6,494 bases of DNA from Microbacterium sp. (GTDB lineage: Bacteria > Actinomycetota > Actinomycetes > Actinomycetales > Microbacteriaceae), in assembly GCA_003248845.1 (NCBI GenBank), contig QFPD01000126.1, forward strand, positions 1-6,494. Reading direction: 5' to 3'. Numbering within the stretch: the stretch's first letter is position 1; each line of letters opens with the position of its first letter. Below, piece after piece: positions 1 to 5,921 of this stretch. Made by a program: the position numbers and the translations under genes. The notes under the pieces were generated by a model, which saw only the letters and a program-made list of their open reading frames with translations, had not been told where the DNA came from and ran no database searches.

Positions 1-116
1 CGGGTGACCCGCGAGGAGGTGTCGGCCTCGGACGGGATGACGTCGGTGTGCCCCGGCAGGAGCAGGACGTCGTCATAGGTCAGTCCGACGAAGCCGAACG
101 GGTCGTTGTGCTCCAC
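1..116 (-). CDS. guaB: IMP dehydrogenase, N-terminal fragment (runs off the left edge)
   Basis: The minus strand reads GTG from base 116 and stays open to the window edge, giving 38 residues. They include the N-terminal hallmark of bacterial IMP dehydrogenases, GLTYDDVLLLPGHTDVIPSE (residues 11-30). IMP dehydrogenase is the cytosolic enzyme that oxidises IMP to XMP with NAD+, the rate-limiting step of de novo guanine nucleotide synthesis. The GTG start is supported by AGGGAG (minus strand, 122-127) five bases upstream and by the usual position of LTYDDV about 10 residues from the N-terminus. The catalytic cysteine loop and CBS domains lie outside the window, so intactness cannot be judged. 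The gene is transcribed divergently from the transporter operon. The family call is confident because this motif is highly conserved; GuaB1/GuaB3-type paralogues are less likely because their N-termini differ. Confidence 0.9.
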   Translation of the reverse strand, partial: MEHNDPFGFVGLTYDDVLLLPGHTDVIPSEADTSSRVT

Positions 117-121
117 GTGTT

Positions 122-127
122 CTCCCT
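122..127 (-). promoter_or_regulatory. Ribosome binding site of guaB
   Basis: On the minus strand AGGGAG lies five bases before the GTG at 116. It decides the start of this fragment in the absence of any ATG nearby. Confidence 0.65.
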
Positions 128-210
128 GCGGGCCGGGCGGCGTGCGTATGCACAAGTCTAAGTCGCGCGCGCGTGTGTTCATTCCCGGCCGCCGCGCCAG
201 ACGGACGCCG

Positions 211-222
211 CGTGATATCACG
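211..222. promoter_or_regulatory. Perfect 12-base palindrome, operator candidate
   Basis: CGTGATATCACG is its own reverse complement. After one mismatch on each side, two further bases pair (CC at 208-209 with GG at 224-225). It lies about 130 bases upstream of livH and 95 bases upstream of guaB on the other strand, in a G/C-rich background where an AT-centred palindrome stands out. It resembles a dimeric repressor or activator site. I cannot assign it to a known regulator, and its position does not show which of the two genes it would control. Confidence 0.4.
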
Positions 223-308
223 GGGCGTTGTAGGCATGCGACGGAAACACGCGAAGGAGGAGCGGAAACAAGCCCGACACATTACGCTCGTACCGTCTCA
301 TCAACGCC

Positions 309-322
309 GATGCGACCGCATC
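309..322. promoter_or_regulatory. 6-2-6 inverted repeat upstream of livH
   Basis: GATGCG and CGCATC are perfect inverted arms separated by AC. The repeat ends 21 bases before the livH ribosome binding site and just after the weak -10 candidate at 291-296. It could therefore be an operator overlapping the transcript start, or a small hairpin in the leader. The arms are short enough that chance remains possible. Confidence 0.3.
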
Positions 323-343
323 ACCCGACTGGTGCGCTGGACT

Positions 344-348
344 GGAGG
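344..348 (+). promoter_or_regulatory. Ribosome binding site that selects the TTG start of livH
   Basis: GGAGG stands five bases before TTG at 354 but 14 bases before the in-frame ATG at 363. Spacing therefore favours TTG as the true initiation codon. Confidence 0.7.
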
Positions 349-353
349 ATCTC

Positions 354-1715
354 TTGAGACCCATGACCCTCACCGCGCGAACCCCACTGCGGTGGATCGT
401 GCTGGCCCTCGTGGCCTTCACCGCCGCGGCCGCTCTGCTGCTCACCAGCGGCACTGCTGCGTTCGCTGCCTCCGCCCCGGACACCCCCGGCGGCGATCAG
501 GAGGCGACCGACTACTACTTCGGCGGGGTGATCACGTTCGAAGAGAAGCCGGTGCCCGACGTCACCGTGTCGGTGAAGGGCAGCGGTTTCGACGCGGAGA
601 CCGTGACGGATGCCGAGGGCAAGTGGCGCCTGTACGTGCCCGACAAGGACACCTACACGCTCACGGTCGACGAGAACACCCTTCCCGACGGCGTCATCGT
701 CGATCCCTCCCAGCTGCCCGAGGGTCTGCAGCCGGTGCAGGGCACGACGGGTTCGTTCGAGGTCGAGTTCGGCCTCACGAAGACGAAGATCGTGAACCTG
801 TTCCTCGGCGCGGGTGAACGCGTCACGCAGTCGTTCGGAGATCAACTGCTCGTGCGGCTCGTCAACGGGCTGAACTTCGGGCTCCTCCTCGCCCTCGCGG
901 CGATGGGCGCGGCGCTCATCTACGGCACGACGGGCCTGTCGAACTTCGCCCACGGCGAGATGGTGACGTGGGGCGCGCTGCTCACGCTCCTCTTCTCGAC
1001 GGTGTGGCAGCTCCCTCTGTGGGCGGGCATCCTCGCCGCTGTCCTCGGCGGCGCGGCTCTCGGGCTCGCGTTGGATGCCGCGCTCTGGCGCCCCTTGCGC
1101 AGACGCGGCCTCGGGGTCGTGCAGCTCATGATCGTGAGCATCGGTCTCTCGCTCGCACTGCGCTACACGTTCCAGTTCTTCGCCGGCGGCGCGACGTCGC
1201 AGCTGCCCGGCTCGAGCCCGACCCCGATCGAGTTCGGTCCGATCTCGCTCTCCTACATCGACCTCATCTCGATGGGCGTGAGCATCGTCGTCATCCTCGG
1301 CGTCGCGTTCTTCCTGCTGCGCACCCGCATCGGCAAGGCGACCCGCGCGATCAGCGACAACCCGCAGCTCGCATCGGCGTCGGGCATCAACGTCGACCGC
1401 GTCATCCGGATCGTGTGGATCATCGCCGGCGCGCTCGCGGCGATCTCCGGCGTGCTGTGGGCGTACTTCCGCCCGGGCGTGCGGTGGGACATGGGCACGC
1501 AGATGCTGCTCCTCATCTTCGCGGCGATCACCCTGGGCGGCCTCGGCACGGCCTTCGGCGCCCTGCTCGGCTCGCTCATCGTCGGCATCGTCGTCGAGAC
1601 CTCGACGATGTGGATCCCGTCCGACCTCAAGTACGCGGGGGCGCTCGTCGTGCTGATCATCATCCTGCTGGTGAGACCACAGGGCCTGCTGGGTCGTAAA
1701 GAAAGGCTCGGGTGA
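354..1715 (+). CDS. livH: LivH-type ABC permease with signal peptide and extracytoplasmic beta-sandwich domain
   Basis: A 453-residue inner permease subunit of a branched-chain amino-acid-type ABC importer; ordinary LivH proteins have about 290-310 residues. Residues 1-38 look like a signal peptide: basic start, hydrophobic run at about 14-30, then an AFA site before Ala39. Residues about 55-140 resemble a carboxypeptidase-regulatory-like or SdrD-B-like beta-sandwich (GGVITFEEKPVPDVTVSV near 57-74, then TDAEGKWRLYVPDKDTYTLTV at about 85-105). The permease core fills about 165-449. It has the family motif GTTGLSNFAHGEMVTWGA at 191-208, a cytoplasmic coupling-type stretch RAISDNPQLASASGINVDRV at 331-350, and GGLGTAFGALLGS at 395-407, with about eight or nine membrane segments. 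TTG is chosen as start for its ribosome binding site. The gene leads the operon and its stop overlaps livM by four bases. Substrate specificity is not readable; the urea permease UrtB, which also has an N-terminal extension, is an alternative relative. Confidence 0.9.
   Translation: MRPMTLTARTPLRWIVLALVAFTAAAALLLTSGTAAFAASAPDTPGGDQEATDYYFGGVITFEEKPVPDVTVSVKGSGFDAETVTDAEGKWRLYVPDKDTYTLTVDENTLPDGVIVDPSQLPEGLQPVQGTTGSFEVEFGLTKTKIVNLFLGAGERVTQSFGDQLLVRLVNGLNFGLLLALAAMGAALIYGTTGLSNFAHGEMVTWGALLTLLFSTVWQLPLWAGILAAVLGGAALGLALDAALWRPLRRRGLGVVQLMIVSIGLSLALRYTFQFFAGGATSQLPGSSPTPIEFGPISLSYIDLISMGVSIVVILGVAFFLLRTRIGKATRAISDNPQLASASGINVDRVIRIVWIIAGALAAISGVLWAYFRPGVRWDMGTQMLLLIFAAITLGGLGTAFGALLGSLIVGIVVETSTMWIPSDLKYAGALVVLIIILLVRPQGLLGRKERLG
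1701..1706 (+). promoter_or_regulatory. Ribosome binding site of livM inside the end of livH
   Basis: GAAAGG lies five bases before GTG at 1712 and 14 bases before the in-frame ATG at 1721. This favours the GTG that overlaps the livH stop as GTGA. Confidence 0.55.
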
Positions 1716-2710
1716 CCGCCATGGATTGGGGCTCCATCCTCTCCAACACGCTCAGCTACCTGCTGAGCCCCGTCACGATCGCCTACGCGCTCGCGGCGAC
1801 CGGCCTCGCCGTTCACTTCGGCTACGCCGGCCTGCTCAACTTCGGTATGGCGGGCTTCATGGCCCTCGGCGCCTACGGGTACGCCATCTCGATCCTCACC
1901 TTCGGGTTGCCGTGGTACCTGGCGATGCTCGTCGGTCTCCTGCTCGCAGCGGTGTTCGCCGTGATCCTCGGCATCCCGACCCTGCGTCTGCGCGCCGACT
2001 ATCTCGCCATCGTGACGATCGCGGCCGCCGAGATCGTGCGCCTGCTGTTCACGACCCAGGTGTTCGACGAGTGGACCAACTCGGCCGACGGCCTCGGCAA
2101 CTACAACGGCAGCTTCCAGTCGTCGAACCCGTTCCCGGCGTTGCCCACGGGCGAGCGCTACGGCTTCGGCCCGTGGCAGTTCACGCAGCAGCAGCTGTGG
2201 GTCGTCGTCTTCGGCCTCATCATGCTGGCCCTGTCGATCGTCGTCGTCTGGTCGCTCATGCGCAGCCCCTGGGGTCGTGTGCTGAAGGGCATCCGCGAAG
2301 ACGAGGACGCCGTGCGCTCGCTCGGCAAGAACGTCTTCGCGTACAAGATGCAGGCGCTCGTCGTCGGTGGTGTCATCGGCGCGCTCGGCGGCATCGTCTA
2401 CGTGCTGCCCTCGGCGGTCATCCCGTCGAGCTACACGACGGCGCTCACCTTCTTCCTGTGGACGATCCTGCTCCTCGGCGGCGCATCGACGATCTTCGGG
2501 CCGTCCCTCGGCGCGGTGCTGTTCTGGATGGTCATGGCCCTCCTCGGCAACCTCCTTCCCGAGATGGCCAAGGCCGGCTGGCTGCCGATGACCGACATCC
2601 AGGCGGGCACGCTCCGCTACATCCTCGTGGGCGTCTCGCTCATGCTCCTCGTGATCTTCAGGCCGCAGGGCATCCTCGGCGACAAGAGGGAGATGACCTT
2701 TGTCAAGTGA
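1712..2710 (+). CDS. livM: LivM-type ABC transporter permease
   Basis: A 332-residue membrane subunit, a normal length for this family, expected to pair with LivH to form the translocation path. Family landmarks are GYAGLLNFGMAGFMALGAY at 37-55, LRLRADYLAIVTIAAAEIVRL at about 91-111, the cytoplasmic ATPase-coupling region SPWGRVLKGIREDEDAVRSL at 185-204 followed by KNVFAYK, and GGASTIFGPSLGAVL at 256-270. The C-terminal IFRPQGILG (315-323) mirrors the LVRPQGLLG end of the neighbouring permease. About eight hydrophobic segments are visible, with a polar extracytoplasmic loop at about 117-160. The start is GTG at 1712, overlapping the livH stop by four bases, which suggests translational coupling; ATG at 1721 would shorten the protein by three residues. 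The end overlaps livG by 11 bases. Nothing appears truncated. Confidence 0.93.
   Translation: MTAMDWGSILSNTLSYLLSPVTIAYALAATGLAVHFGYAGLLNFGMAGFMALGAYGYAISILTFGLPWYLAMLVGLLLAAVFAVILGIPTLRLRADYLAIVTIAAAEIVRLLFTTQVFDEWTNSADGLGNYNGSFQSSNPFPALPTGERYGFGPWQFTQQQLWVVVFGLIMLALSIVVVWSLMRSPWGRVLKGIREDEDAVRSLGKNVFAYKMQALVVGGVIGALGGIVYVLPSAVIPSSYTTALTFFLWTILLLGGASTIFGPSLGAVLFWMVMALLGNLLPEMAKAGWLPMTDIQAGTLRYILVGVSLMLLVIFRPQGILGDKREMTFVK
2686..2692 (+). promoter_or_regulatory. Ribosome binding site of livG inside the end of livM
   Basis: GAGGGAG lies seven bases before TTG at 2700. It supports the long N-terminus of LivG, because no such site precedes the internal ATG at 2835 where the conserved ATPase domain begins. 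Confidence 0.65.
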
Positions 2711-3710
2711 CCAGACTCCGGATGCCGGGGCCGCCGCCCCGGTGACCACCGCGACCGGAAGCATCCGTCGACCCAAGGCGCAGGGCCTCGCCCAGGGCGA
2801 TGCCGTCCCCGGGGTCGCGAAGACCGACCCCATCATGGTGATCGACGGCGTGACGCGTCGGTTCGGCGGACTCACCGCCGTCGACGTCGAGCACCTCGAG
2901 ATCCCGCGCAACGCCATCACGGCTCTCATCGGGCCGAACGGCGCCGGCAAGACGACCCTGTTCAATCTGTTGTGCGGCTTCGACAAGCCGAACTCGGGGA
3001 CCTGGTCGTACGACGGCAAGAGCCTCGCCGGCATTCCGGCCTTCAAGGTGGCCCGAATGGGTCAGGTGCGCACGTTCCAGCTGACGAAGGCCCTGTCGCT
3101 TCTCACCGTGCTCGAGAACATGAAGCTCGGGGCACCGAAGCAGAGGGGCGAGAAGTTCTGGTCGTCGTTCATCCCGGCGATCTGGCGCCGCCAGGAGGAA
3201 GTGAACGAGGAGAAGGCCCGGGGCCTCCTCACGCGCTTCAAGCTGGATGCCAAGGAGAAGGACTTCGCCGCATCGCTCTCCGGCGGTCAGCGGAAGCTTC
3301 TCGAGATGGCGCGCGCCCTCATGAGCGATCCGAACCTCGTCATGCTCGACGAGCCCATGGCCGGCGTCAACCCGGCCCTTACGCAGTCGCTCCTCGATCA
3401 CATCCTCGACCTGAAGGACCTCGGCGTGACCGTGCTGTTCGTCGAGCACGACATGCACATGGTGCGCCATATCGCCGACTGGGTCGTCGTAATGGCCGAG
3501 GGGAAGGTCGTCGCCGAGGGCCCGCCCGACACCGTCATGGAGGACCAGGCCGTCATCGACGCCTACCTCGGCAGCCACCAGGACGTCGACCTCGGCGTCG
3601 TCACGGGACGCGTCGCGGGCGAACTCGACGAGTCGGCCCAGGAGCTGCTCGAAGAGATCAGAGAAGACGAGGCGGCCGCGATCGCCGAGGCCGAGGAGGA
3701 GAACAAGTGA
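2700..3710 (+). CDS. livG: LivG-type ABC transporter ATPase with N- and C-terminal extensions
   Basis: A 336-residue cytoplasmic ATPase; LivG proteins usually have about 250-260 residues. All nucleotide-binding motifs are intact: Walker A GPNGAGKT at 78-85, Q-loop Gln127 in TFQLTK, signature LSGGQ at 193-197, Walker B LVMLDEP at 213-219 with catalytic Glu218, and H-loop His250 in VEHDM. LivG-type wording includes FGGLTAV at 55-61 and the closing DAYLG at 287-291. Residues 1-44 are rich in Ala, Pro, Thr and Gly and look disordered. Residues about 293-336 form an acidic tail rich in Glu, Asp and Ala that may be helical. The TTG start at 2700 has a good ribosome binding site; starting at Met46 would remove the whole leader but has none. 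The gene overlaps livM by 11 bases and livF by four. Its role is to hydrolyse ATP together with LivF to drive uptake. Confidence 0.93.
   Translation: MSSDQTPDAGAAAPVTTATGSIRRPKAQGLAQGDAVPGVAKTDPIMVIDGVTRRFGGLTAVDVEHLEIPRNAITALIGPNGAGKTTLFNLLCGFDKPNSGTWSYDGKSLAGIPAFKVARMGQVRTFQLTKALSLLTVLENMKLGAPKQRGEKFWSSFIPAIWRRQEEVNEEKARGLLTRFKLDAKEKDFAASLSGGQRKLLEMARALMSDPNLVMLDEPMAGVNPALTQSLLDHILDLKDLGVTVLFVEHDMHMVRHIADWVVVMAEGKVVAEGPPDTVMEDQAVIDAYLGSHQDVDLGVVTGRVAGELDESAQELLEEIREDEAAAIAEAEEENK
3694..3700 (+). promoter_or_regulatory. Ribosome binding site of livF inside the end of livG
   Basis: AGGAGGA lies six bases before GTG at 3707. It is the strongest Shine-Dalgarno match in the operon and fixes the livF start at the GTGA overlap, although the reading frame is open far upstream. 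Confidence 0.75.
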
Positions 3711-4444
3711 GCGACGACATCGTCGTCGAGGTCAAGGACCTCGACGCGGGCTACCTCCCCGGCATCAACATCATCAACTCCGCCAACCTCGTCGCCCGCA
3801 AGGGCGAGCTGATCGGCATCATCGGACCCAACGGCGCCGGCAAGTCCACGCTGCTGAAGTCGATCTTCGGCCTTGTGAAGGTGCGAGGCGGCGACATCAC
3901 GGTCAACGGCGAGTCGATCGTGGGCCTCAAGGCGGACAAGCTCGTGCAGCGCGGTGTCGCATTCGTCCCGCAGACGAACAATGTCTTCCCCTCGCTGTCG
4001 ATCGAGGAGAACCTGCAGATGGGGCTCTACCAGAACCCCAGGATCTACGCAGAGCGGCTCGAGTTCGTCACCGGCATCTTCGCGGAGCTCGGCAAGCGGC
4101 TCAAGCAGCGCGCGGGATCGCTCTCGGGCGGTGAACGCCAGATGGTGGCGATGAGTCGGGCACTCATGATGGATCCGTCGGTGCTGCTGCTCGACGAGCC
4201 GTCCGCGGGTCTGTCGCCCGTCCGTCAGGACGACGCGTTCCTGCGTGTCTCCGACATCAACAAGGCCGGGGTCACGACGATCATGGTCGAGCAGAACGCG
4301 CGCCGCTGCCTGCAGATCTGCGACCGCGGCTACGTCCTCGATCAGGGCCGCGACGCCCATGAGGGTACGGGCCGCGAGCTCCTGAACGACCCGCAGGTGA
4401 TCGGTCTGTACCTCGGCACCCTCGGTGTCGACGACGCCGCCTGA
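3707..4444 (+). CDS. livF: LivF-type ABC transporter ATPase
   Basis: A 245-residue ATPase of normal LivF length. The same frame is open back to 2972, but that upstream part is arginine-rich out-of-frame translation of livG; the real start is GTG at 3707. Walker A GPNGAGKST is at 40-48, the Q-loop is Gln89 in FVPQTNNVF, the signature is LSGGE at 139-143, and Walker B is VLLLDEP at 159-165 with catalytic Glu164. The H-loop position holds Gln196 in VEQNA, which is usual for LivF and not a defect. The closing GLYLGTLG (233-240) is also typical. The stop is followed after 13 bases by a long hairpin, so this is the last gene of the operon. The four-base overlap with livG suggests coupled translation and balanced amounts of the two ATPases. 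Confidence 0.95.
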   Translation: MSDDIVVEVKDLDAGYLPGINIINSANLVARKGELIGIIGPNGAGKSTLLKSIFGLVKVRGGDITVNGESIVGLKADKLVQRGVAFVPQTNNVFPSLSIEENLQMGLYQNPRIYAERLEFVTGIFAELGKRLKQRAGSLSGGERQMVAMSRALMMDPSVLLLDEPSAGLSPVRQDDAFLRVSDINKAGVTTIMVEQNARRCLQICDRGYVLDQGRDAHEGTGRELLNDPQVIGLYLGTLGVDDAA

Positions 4445-4457
4445 CGCCGCACCGTCG

Positions 4458-4499
4458 CGAGAGAGGGGGTGGATGCCACGGCATCCACCCCCTCTCTCG
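4458..4499 (+). terminator. Long perfect hairpin after livF, probable operon terminator
   Basis: Arms 4458-4477 and 4480-4499 are perfect inverted repeats of 20 bases with only AC between them, so the real loop must open the innermost pairs. The hairpin begins 13 bases after the livF stop. No run of T follows on either strand, as often seen in high-GC actinobacteria, so efficiency is uncertain. The inner part of each arm contains GGATGCC or its complement. Confidence 0.75.
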
Positions 4500-4539
4500 T
4501 TGCGCCCTCCGCCCCCTCCCCCGACGAGGCCGGACACGG

Positions 4540-4571
4540 GAAAGGGCCCCGGATCGCTCCGGGGCCCTTTC
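4540..4571 (-). terminator. GC-rich hairpin after livK, probable terminator
   Basis: Arms 4540-4552 and 4559-4571 pair over 13 bases (core AAAGGGCCCCGG) around a six-base loop. On the minus strand it begins 14 bases after the livK stop and ends in TTT, giving a short intrinsic-type tail. It could also act on plus-strand transcripts that pass the livF hairpin, since the arm there also ends in TTT. Confidence 0.75.
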
Positions 4572-4585
4572 ATTCGTGCGGTGCG

Positions 4586-5851
4586 TCAGCGGGTGTCGAC
4601 GCGGGTGTGCATGTTGTCGGCACCGAACTGGAAGATACCGATCGATGCCTGCGTCGGGTCGCCGTTCTCGTCGAACGTGACCGGTCCGGAGTAGCCGTCG
4701 TAGTCGGCCACGCCGCCTCCGATGATGATGTCGGCGCACTCCGAGAACGAGGTGCACTTCTTACCGTCACCCGAGCCGCCGGAGACCTCCTGCAGCTTGC
4801 CGGCGATGTCCTTGCCGGTCGTCGAGCCCGACGCCAGCGAAGCGAGAGCGAGCAGGACGACGGCGTCGTACGACTCGGCCGCGTAGGAGTAGTCCTCGAG
4901 CGCGGCGTTGCCCGCGTCGGTCCAGGCGGTGTTCAGGCGCTCCTTGAAGTCGTCCTCGAGCACCGGTCCGGGCGTCGTGCCCTTCGCGCCCTCGAGCGAG
5001 ACGGAGACCTGCGTCCCCCACTGCTTGAGGTTTCCGTCGACGAGGTAGAAGTTCTTCGCCTCCTGGCCCGCGTTCACCAGCAGCGGCGCGATCGTCGCGA
5101 ACTGGTCGAACGTGATGAGCACGACGGCATCCGGCTTGGCCGCCGCGATCGTCGCGACCTGCGCGTCGAACGAGCTGTCACCGTCGTTGTAGGAGGCCTC
5201 GGCGACGACCGAACCGCCGGTCGATTCGAAGACCTTCTTGACGACGCCGTAGAGGCCCGTGCCGTAGGCGTCGTTCTGGTAGATGATGCCGATGTTCTTG
5301 TGGCCGTCCTCGGCGATGAGGTTGGCCAGCACCTCGCCCTGGAGCAGGTCGCTCGGAGCGGTGCGCCAGTAGAGGTTGTCGTCATCCCACGTCGTGAAGT
5401 CGGGCGACGTGTTGGCGGGCGAGAAGGTGATGATGCCGGCCGCGACGTTCGAGTCGAGGAACAGCTTCGTCACGCCCGATGCCGCCGCACCGATCATCGC
5501 GGACACGCCCGCGTTCTGGAGCTTGGGCACCGTCGTCTCGAAGGCCTTGTTGTCGGCGTCACCCGAGTCACCCGGGGTGAAGTCGATCGTGATGCCCTTC
5601 GCGGCCTCGTTGACCTCGTTGACAGCGAGCAGCACACCGGCCTCTTCGGGCGGGCCGAGGAAGGCGAGGCTACCGGTCTGGGGCAGCACGCTGCCGATCT
5701 TGAGAGTCAGGTCCTCCGCGGGACCCGTGCTCTCACTGGGCGTGGTCGACCCTCCGCCGCCGGCGCAGCCGGCGAGAAGGAGGGCGCTGACGGCACCGAC
5801 GGCGATGGCGCCGACGAGCTTTCCCGCACCCGAACGTGTGAAGACGCTCAT
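4586..5851 (-). CDS. livK: Substrate-binding lipoprotein of a Liv-type ABC transporter
   Basis: A 421-residue periplasmic-binding-protein-like (type I fold, Peripla_BP_6-like) receptor. The N-terminus is a lipoprotein signal: basic residues, a hydrophobic run at about 12-26, then lipobox LAGC with Cys29, followed by a Gly/Ser/Thr linker (30-46). It should therefore be lipid-anchored on the outer face of the membrane. Family features are LKIGSVLPQTGSLAFLGPPE at 50-69, GAAASGVTKLF at 121-131, IISFSP-like ITFSPANTSPDF at 141-152, the hinge region NIGIIYQNDAYGTGL at 186-200, and YAAESYDAVVLLALA at 323-337. Cys366 and Cys372 are close enough to form a disulphide. ATG at 5851 is chosen because AAGGAG sits just upstream and it gives a standard lipoprotein leader; the frame extends 20 codons further but with a non-signal-like sequence. 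It converges on the permease operon and probably serves it. Ligand unknown; the livK symbol is by family. Confidence 0.9.
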   Translation of the reverse strand: MSVFTRSGAGKLVGAIAVGAVSALLLAGCAGGGGSTTPSESTGPAEDLTLKIGSVLPQTGSLAFLGPPEEAGVLLAVNEVNEAAKGITIDFTPGDSGDADNKAFETTVPKLQNAGVSAMIGAAASGVTKLFLDSNVAAGIITFSPANTSPDFTTWDDDNLYWRTAPSDLLQGEVLANLIAEDGHKNIGIIYQNDAYGTGLYGVVKKVFESTGGSVVAEASYNDGDSSFDAQVATIAAAKPDAVVLITFDQFATIAPLLVNAGQEAKNFYLVDGNLKQWGTQVSVSLEGAKGTTPGPVLEDDFKERLNTAWTDAGNAALEDYSYAAESYDAVVLLALASLASGSTTGKDIAGKLQEVSGGSGDGKKCTSFSECADIIIGGGVADYDGYSGPVTFDENGDPTQASIGIFQFGADNMHTRVDTR

Positions 5852-5855
5852 GTTG

Positions 5856-5861
5856 CTCCTT
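5856..5861 (-). promoter_or_regulatory. Ribosome binding site of livK
   Basis: AAGGAG on the minus strand lies four bases before ATG at 5851, which favours this start over the upstream in-frame codon at 5911. Confidence 0.65.
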
Positions 5862-5921
5862 GCTGTGAATGAAACACGGTGCGGACTCGGGGTGCCGCGC
5901 CAGTGGGTCAAACCTAATGGG

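Larger units (their letters stand above)
117..353. promoter_or_regulatory. Divergent intergenic region between guaB and livH
   Basis: These 237 bases carry no supported gene. They must hold the guaB promoter (minus) and the transporter operon promoter (plus), because the two genes diverge. No clean pair of -35 and -10 hexamers is visible. The best guesses are TAGACT on the minus strand (155-160) as a guaB -10 and TACCGT at 291-296 as a livH -10, both with poor -35 boxes. The region also holds an alternating CG/TG tract at 164-178, a 12-base perfect palindrome at 211-222, a 6-2-6 inverted repeat at 309-322, and an orphan Shine-Dalgarno-like AAGGAGGAG at 254-262 with no start codon at a usable distance. 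That it is regulatory is inferred from its position. Confidence 0.6.

Noticed and set aside
173..817. Plus-strand open frame starting in the guaB/livH intergenic region, including a possible short upstream ORF at ATG 237
   Set aside because: It runs into livH in another frame, is arginine-rich, and has no ribosome binding site at a usable distance from ATG 237. The AAGGAGGAG at 254-262 lies inside it and serves no start codon.
1253..3046. Long minus-strand open frame of 597 codons opposite livH, livM and livG
   Set aside because: It lies antisense to three well-supported conserved genes. Its translation is rich in Arg, His, Glu and Asp without any domain, which is the usual shadow of high-GC coding DNA.
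2972..3706. Upstream extension of the livF frame
   Set aside because: It is open only because of base composition. The conserved LivF sequence begins right after the GTG at 3707, which has a near-perfect ribosome binding site.
4292..4300. Gln in place of the H-loop His in LivF as a possible inactive ATPase
   Set aside because: VEQNA at this position is the usual form in LivF proteins, and Walker A, signature and Walker B with catalytic Glu are intact.
354..4444. Reassignment of the operon as a urea transporter (Urt)
   Set aside because: The N-terminal extension of LivH recalls UrtB, but no urease or other urea genes are present and the extension looks like a different domain. The binding protein has no feature I can recognise as urea-specific. 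The substrate is left open.
4469..5872. Plus-strand open frame of 467 codons opposite livK
   Set aside because: It is a complement shadow of the binding-protein gene, with low-complexity Arg/Val/Asp/Gly composition and no recognisable family.
5852..5911. Upstream extension of the livK frame to a start at 5911
   Set aside because: The added 20 residues are not signal-like and would bury the lipoprotein leader. The ATG at 5851 has its own AAGGAG.
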